A stretch of DNA of 36,576 nucleotides from Robiginitalea sp. Its GTDB lineage: Bacteria; Bacteroidota; Bacteroidia; Flavobacteriales; Flavobacteriaceae. This document shows positions 32,477-36,576 of this stretch, piece after piece. The stretch is from assembly GCA_024642005.1 (NCBI GenBank), contig JAHECA010000029.1:1-36576 (forward strand), written 5' to 3'. The notes beneath the pieces are model-generated. The model was not told where the DNA came from. It worked only from the letters and a program-made list of their open reading frames with translations, and did not search any database. The position numbers were made by a program, and so were the translations under genes. The first letter of the stretch is position 1; the number at the start of each line of letters is the position of its first letter.

Positions 32477-34570
32477 TTACTCGCCCTGGGCCTGTATGGC
32501 GGTTATGACCACCGTGTTGAATATATCGTCTTCGGTACAGCCCCTGCTCAGGTCGTTCACGGGTTTGTTCAGGCCCTGCAGCATGGGTCCGATGGCCAGG
32601 GCCCCGGTTTCGCGCTGCACCGCCTTGTAGGTGTTGTTGCCCGTATTCAGGTCGGGGAAGACAAAAACGGTGGCGCGCCCGGCCACTTCCGAATCGGGGA
32701 GCTTGCTGCGGCCCACCTTGAGGTCTACAGCGGCGTCGTACTGTATGGGGCCCTCTACCAACAGGTCGGGCCTGCGTTCGCGCACCAGGCGGGTTGCCTC
32801 CCGCACCTTGTCTACTTCGAGGCCCTGGCCAGAGGTGCCCGAGGAATACGACAGCATGGCTACGCGCGCCTCGATGCCGAAGGCCGTGCTGGTATCGGCC
32901 GAGGTAATAGCGATCTCGGCCAGTTCCCCGGCAGTCGGGTTCGGGTTAATGGCACAATCGCCGAAAACGGTTACCCGGTCGGGCAAACACATAAAAAAGA
33001 CAGAAGAAACCAGGGAAACGCCCGGTTTGGTCTTAACGAACTGGAGGGCGGGCCTGATGGTGTGCTGGGTGGTGTGGGTCGCCCCCGACACCATGCCGTC
33101 GGCATCCCCTTTGTAGACCATCATGGTTCCGAAATAAGAGACATCGGCCATCAGGTCCTGGGCCATGGTCAGATCGGTGTTCTTGTGCTTGCGCAGTTCG
33201 TATAGGGTCTGGGCGTACTCCTCAAACTTCGGGGCAGAGCGGGGTTCGAGAATGTGAACCTTGTCGAGGTCGAGGTCGAGCTTGAGCTGCTGAACCTTCT
33301 CGCGGATTTCATCCGGATTCCCCAACAGGGTAATTTCGGCGGCCCGGTGGTGGATCAGCTCGCGGCTGGCCCTCAGTATGCGCTCGTCAGTACCCTCGGG
33401 CAGCACGATATGCTTCCGGTCAGACTGGGCCTTTTTCAGCAGGTTGTACTGGAACATGCGCGGGGTAATCCCCTCTGCACGGAAAGTTACCAGCCTCTCG
33501 GCCAGGGCGTCTTCGGGCACGTAGGTCGAAAAATCCTTGAGGGAGATGTTTATCTTCAGGGCGTTGCCTGCATAGATCTGCGACTGTATCGCCCCGATGC
33601 GGTTGGTGGCGGCAAAGGTGCCTTCCTGCACCGAGAAAATGGGCACGATTTCACTAAGCCCCTTGATGAGCAATATAATGCTGTCTTCCGGGATAAGCCC
33701 CCCGGTAAGGCATATGCCGGAGATGGAGGGGTAATTGGCCGAAATATTGGCCTGGAGGGCCCCGAGGATGATATCGGCCCGGTCTCCCGGGGTAATGACC
33801 AGGGTGTCTTCATCGAGATGGGTCAGGTAATTGCGCAATTGCATGGCCCCCACCCCGAAATGGGCCACCTGTTTTTCCAGGTAGCGCTCCCCGAAAAGCA
33901 GCCGGCCGTCGAGTGCCTCGACGATTTCGCGCACGCTGGGGTTGCCGAGTACCGGGTTGAGGGGTATGGCGGCGGTGAGCACGCCCACGGGCAATTCTTT
34001 TTCCAGGCTGCGCAACACCAATTCCCGGTTTTCAGGCTGGATCATGTTAGCCGTTACCATTAACACCTCTACCCCGTTATCCTTGAAGGAATCGCAGGCC
34101 AGCACCAGGGAATTCACGAACTCGTCCAGCGACTTGCCCACCCCGCTCGAAATGATGATGGTCGGGATGCCCAGGTTTTTGGCCATGAGCACGTTAACGT
34201 CCCATTCAATGATTGACCCCTCGCCGGTGAAATCGGTGCCTTCTACCAGCACGAAATCGAACCGGCTTTCGAGCTGCTTGTATTTTTGGATGATGGTATC
34301 GAGCACCTCGTCTTCCTGGTTGCGGCTGTTCTTGAGCACTACCTCGCTGCGCGTGCAGGCGTAAGCCTCTTCGTAGGCCATGGGCAGGTGGAAGTGCGTG
34401 AGTATGGTTTCGATATGGTTGTCTCGCCGGCCTTCCGGATAGTCGTTGATGATGGGCCGGAAATAGCCCACCCGCGCCATTTTTCCGAGCAAAAGGCGCA
34501 TGAGGCCCAGAGTCAGGATAGACTTGCCGCTGTTGGCCTCGATGGTAGCGATATAAATGGCTTTGTTCAT
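32477..34570 (-). CDS. pta: Phosphate acetyltransferase, long form with N-terminal regulatory domains
   Basis: A 697-residue enzyme that interconverts acetyl-CoA and acetyl-phosphate. The N-terminal domain is a P-loop dethiobiotin-synthetase-like region (YIATIEANSGKSILTLGL), then a DRTGG domain (about 215-330), then the PTA_PTB catalytic domain starting at about residue 385 (IVLPEGTDERILRAS, MVSGATHTT, SSVFFM, EGPIQYDAA). The start was set at 34570 (MNKAIYIATIEANS), as the extension to 34708 has an unrelated Trp/Pro-rich sequence and lies upstream of a good promoter. Cotranscribed with ackA. Confidence 0.95.
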   Translation of the reverse strand: MNKAIYIATIEANSGKSILTLGLMRLLLGKMARVGYFRPIINDYPEGRRDNHIETILTHFHLPMAYEEAYACTRSEVVLKNSRNQEDEVLDTIIQKYKQLESRFDFVLVEGTDFTGEGSIIEWDVNVLMAKNLGIPTIIISSGVGKSLDEFVNSLVLACDSFKDNGVEVLMVTANMIQPENRELVLRSLEKELPVGVLTAAIPLNPVLGNPSVREIVEALDGRLLFGERYLEKQVAHFGVGAMQLRNYLTHLDEDTLVITPGDRADIILGALQANISANYPSISGICLTGGLIPEDSIILLIKGLSEIVPIFSVQEGTFAATNRIGAIQSQIYAGNALKINISLKDFSTYVPEDALAERLVTFRAEGITPRMFQYNLLKKAQSDRKHIVLPEGTDERILRASRELIHHRAAEITLLGNPDEIREKVQQLKLDLDLDKVHILEPRSAPKFEEYAQTLYELRKHKNTDLTMAQDLMADVSYFGTMMVYKGDADGMVSGATHTTQHTIRPALQFVKTKPGVSLVSSVFFMCLPDRVTVFGDCAINPNPTAGELAEIAITSADTSTAFGIEARVAMLSYSSGTSGQGLEVDKVREATRLVRERRPDLLVEGPIQYDAAVDLKVGRSKLPDSEVAGRATVFVFPDLNTGNNTYKAVQRETGALAIGPMLQGLNKPVNDLSRGCTEDDIFNTVVITAIQAQGE

Positions 34571-34597
34571 GCGTGCATCACAAGTAAGTTCGCGCTG

Positions 34598-34628
34598 CAA
34601 AGGTAGGGCATTGCGAGGGTCTGTAAAA
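34598..34628 (-). promoter_or_regulatory. Promoter of pta-ackA
   Basis: On the minus strand TACCTTTG (34605-34598) is a perfect -7 box, 19 bases after TTTT (34628-34625). The predicted start lies about 23 bases before the pta ATG, which supports that start. Confidence 0.55.
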
Positions 34629-34695
34629 GGGTAAAATCCTATAGATGGAACACCCGCCCAGGGGCGTGAAACTGACATTAGCCAGCCCGGGCTAA

Positions 34696-34738
34696 TGACC
34701 CACATCATTTACAAACCAAGGTGTCAAACGTACATTTG
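34696..34738 (+). promoter_or_regulatory. CRP/FNR-like box plus perfect -7 box of usp
   Basis: Box TGACCCACATCA (34696-34707) followed by TT. Exactly 23 bases later stands TACATTTG (34731-34738), a perfect TAnnTTTG. Transcription would start near 34743, with the box at -41.5. It is the best example of the shared arrangement. Confidence 0.65.
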
Positions 34739-34754
34739 GTTAAAATCAATCCCC

Positions 34755-35615
34755 ATGAAATCGATATTATACGCCACGGATTACTCAAACGCCTCCCTGG
34801 CTGCGTTGCACTGTGCTCAGTCGTTGAGCGTGATGCTCAGAATGCGGTTGGTACTCACTCATGTTTACGACCTTCCCACCGCCCTGGGCACCCAACTCGA
34901 AGGCCCGTTTCCCGACCTGCGCTCCGACTCCCTTACCCACAACCGGAAGAAACTCGAGGCCTTTTACGACAAGAACCGCCTCGAAGACCCGACCCCTGTG
35001 GAACGCTGTGCCGAACCGGTAGAGAATATGTCTGTGCTGTCGGGCATTATCTCCAAGGCCAATGAATGGAATGCCCGCCTTATTGTGGTCGGCATGAAGG
35101 GCGAACACCTGGTAAAGGAAATGGTGATGGGCAGTACCACCAAAAAACTCATCGACAAAGCCCCATGCCCCGTGCTGGCCGTACCGGCCAACCACCACTT
35201 CGACAAGGTGTCAAGCCTGGTCTACGCCACCGACTTTGAACTGGAAGACCTCCGGGCGCTCGAAAAAGTAGTCGACCTGGCCAGGGCCTTTTCGGCCGAA
35301 ATACGCGTGGTGCACGTTACCAGCGACAAAGAGTATTACGGCCCGGCCCAGATGGAATGGTTCAAGGCCATGCTGCGCGAACGGGTGCATTACGACAAGA
35401 TGTACTTCGAACTGCTGGAATCTGACGACGTGGTCCACTCCCTGCAAGATTACTCCCAACACCTGGGTGCCGGCCTGATCGGCATGCTGGAGCGTGCACA
35501 GAAAGGCGGCGTGAAAAAATTGTTCCACCGCGACCTGGTCAAACAGATGGCATCGAACAACAGCATTCCGCTGCTCAGCTTTAACGAGCAGAACCTGCAG
35601 ACGTACTTTTACTGA
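34755..35615 (+). CDS. Universal stress protein, tandem Usp domains
   Basis: A 286-residue cytosolic protein with two Usp folds. The N-terminal one begins MKSILYATDYSNASLAALHCA and keeps the ATP-binding G-x2-G-x9-G-S motif (GMKGEHLVKEMVMGS); the C-terminal one begins SSLVYATDFELEDLRALEK and lacks that motif, ending in QKGGVKKLFHRDLVKQMA. The start at 34755 was chosen since an upstream in-frame codon lies inside the CRP-like box. It is divergent from pta and convergent with the next usp. Confidence 0.9.
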   Translation: MKSILYATDYSNASLAALHCAQSLSVMLRMRLVLTHVYDLPTALGTQLEGPFPDLRSDSLTHNRKKLEAFYDKNRLEDPTPVERCAEPVENMSVLSGIISKANEWNARLIVVGMKGEHLVKEMVMGSTTKKLIDKAPCPVLAVPANHHFDKVSSLVYATDFELEDLRALEKVVDLARAFSAEIRVVHVTSDKEYYGPAQMEWFKAMLRERVHYDKMYFELLESDDVVHSLQDYSQHLGAGLIGMLERAQKGGVKKLFHRDLVKQMASNNSIPLLSFNEQNLQTYFY

Positions 35616-35636
35616 TTGGCCATTCTTAAAAACTAC

Positions 35637-36485
35637 CTACCCCAGTTGCGGTAATATCAACAGTGGAAGGTCGCTCTCGAACGCCACCCGTTTGAGAACG
35701 GGTTCGCGTATCAGGGTTTCGAAGAAGGGATGCCGGTGATGGACCAGGGCGATCAGGTCGGCCTCCGACTCACGACTGTAGCGGGTAAGGGTGCGGCTTA
35801 CCTTCTTGCCCAGCGGTATTTCTTCAGTTTTATGGGCAACCTGTTGCAACAGGTCTTCCAATTGCTTTTTATGGGCTTCCTGGGTCGGGTTCAGCCGGAA
35901 TTCGGCGGCCGCGTAAACGATATGGAGCCTGGCCTTCCAGGCCCGCAACAGTTCCAGTAAGGGCTGCAATTCAAAGGCCTCGAAGGGGCGCAGGTAATCG
36001 GTCGGAAACAACACTTTTTGCAGGCGTTGCAGGTCATAGGCCTGGGGCACGGCCACAATCGGTTTGTTTTTCACCGTGCGGATAACCCGCACCGTATTGC
36101 TGCCCATAAAAACCCTTTTGGCACCGGTGGCGCCCTGGGTACCCATGACGATCAGGTCGACGGTCTCCGAGTCGAGCAGGTCGCGGATAACCGCGGTGAG
36201 CTCACCCTGGCGGCAAACGGTGCGAAACCGGTGGTGGGGGTTCTGGTACTCTTTTTCCAGATAGGCGGTTACTTCTGACATCTTTGCTTCCGATGCCTTT
36301 TTAAGCTCCTCGTAGACGGCCCAGAGCTGCTTTTCGCCCCGGTCGGCCAGCAGGTAGCCAACCCCGGGCTGGTAGGCGTGGACGATCAGGAATTCGCACT
36401 GCTGCCTGTCGAACATCTTGAGGGCCGTAAAGAGGGCATTCCACGCATTGTTGGAAAAGTCGGTGGGCAACAAGATCGTTTTCAT
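35637..36485 (-). CDS. Universal stress protein, tandem Usp domains
   Basis: A 282-residue protein starting MKTILLPTDFSNNAWNALFTAL, with the intact motif GTQGATGAKRVFMGSN (G-x2-G-x9-G-S) in the first domain and a second, degenerate domain starting KVLFPTDYLRPFEAFEL. The mid region (KASEAKMSEVTAYLEKEYQNPHHRF) is helical. It follows another usp gene by 10 bases and so is part of a minus-strand operon of stress proteins that continues past the window. Confidence 0.92.
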   Translation of the reverse strand: MKTILLPTDFSNNAWNALFTALKMFDRQQCEFLIVHAYQPGVGYLLADRGEKQLWAVYEELKKASEAKMSEVTAYLEKEYQNPHHRFRTVCRQGELTAVIRDLLDSETVDLIVMGTQGATGAKRVFMGSNTVRVIRTVKNKPIVAVPQAYDLQRLQKVLFPTDYLRPFEAFELQPLLELLRAWKARLHIVYAAAEFRLNPTQEAHKKQLEDLLQQVAHKTEEIPLGKKVSRTLTRYSRESEADLIALVHHRHPFFETLIREPVLKRVAFESDLPLLILPQLG

Positions 36486-36495
36486 GGGGTTGCGA

Positions 36496-36576
36496 CTATG
36501 AAACAGGTTCGGTACTGTCTGGCACTACCAGGAAAGGCACTTTAACATGAAAGCCGATCTGGTCTACGTTCTGGCG
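36496..36576 (-). CDS. C-terminal end of a further universal stress protein (partial)
   Basis: The last 26 codons are visible: ...VDQIGFHVKVPFLVVPDSTEPVS and a TAG stop. The KVPFLVVPDS strand is the typical end of a Usp domain (compare LPLLILPQLG in the neighbour). The rest lies beyond the window edge. Confidence 0.7.
   Translation of the reverse strand, partial: RQNVDQIGFHVKVPFLVVPDSTEPVS

Noticed and set aside
31901-33205. A 434-codon open frame antisense to ackA and pta
   Set aside because: It lies wholly opposite two well-identified enzymes; in GC-rich genes the antisense frame is often open. Its translation has no recognisable motif.

Overview
The window is a gene-dense, GC-rich chromosomal segment of a marine-type Flavobacteriaceae (Bacteroidota). 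The evidence is a gldJ and porV pair (gliding motility and type IX secretion), a pafA-type phosphatase, a PdhA/PdhC pyruvate dehydrogenase pair, and promoters of the Bacteroidota form (-7 box TAnnTTTG, no Shine-Dalgarno dependence). High GC in this family suggests a Robiginitalea-like genus, but that is inference. No phage, insertion sequence or CRISPR array is seen.

Bases 1-22,700 are mostly core genes: a small Cys-rich protein, a UbiA-like membrane protein, gcvP with a methyltransferase and a glycosyltransferase behind it, pafA, mlaE-mlaF, a DUF389 - mannose-1-phosphate guanylyltransferase - SprT operon, a small lipoprotein, the pdhA-pdhC-M28 peptidase-SDR operon, cdd, porV, gldJ, murF and a zinc-ribbon membrane protein. 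porU, which normally sits between porV and gldJ in flavobacteria, is absent here; 440 noncoding bases occupy its place. Bases 22,636-23,355 hold three near-identical 98-bp tandem repeats and a tRNA-Val(GAC).

Bases 23,400-36,576 form a stress and energy locus that looks like one regulatory system. At its centre is a 1200-residue soluble sensor kinase with several PAS domains, a recognisable LOV flavin photoreceptor domain (photoactive Cys535 present, the signalling Gln replaced by Leu598), a GAF domain and HisKA/HATPase. It overlaps by 23 bases a response regulator that is a receiver domain fused to a CRP/FNR DNA-binding protein. Around it lie Hsp20, a YtxH/holin-like/small-protein operon, an ECF-sigma-like gene with a partner, pta-ackA and three universal stress proteins.

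I found six copies of a CRP/FNR-like palindrome, TGAY-N4-RTCA, all in the intergenic regions of this locus: two before hsp20, one before the kinase gene itself, two between the divergent ytxH and sigma-like operons, and one before usp. In four cases a -7-like box begins exactly 23 bases after the palindrome, which places the palindrome near -41.5, the class II activator position. My central proposal is that the receiver-CRP protein binds these boxes and that the LOV/PAS kinase controls a dormancy-like or low-energy regulon, with autoregulation. The motif, geometry and domain residues are read from the sequence; the wiring is inference.
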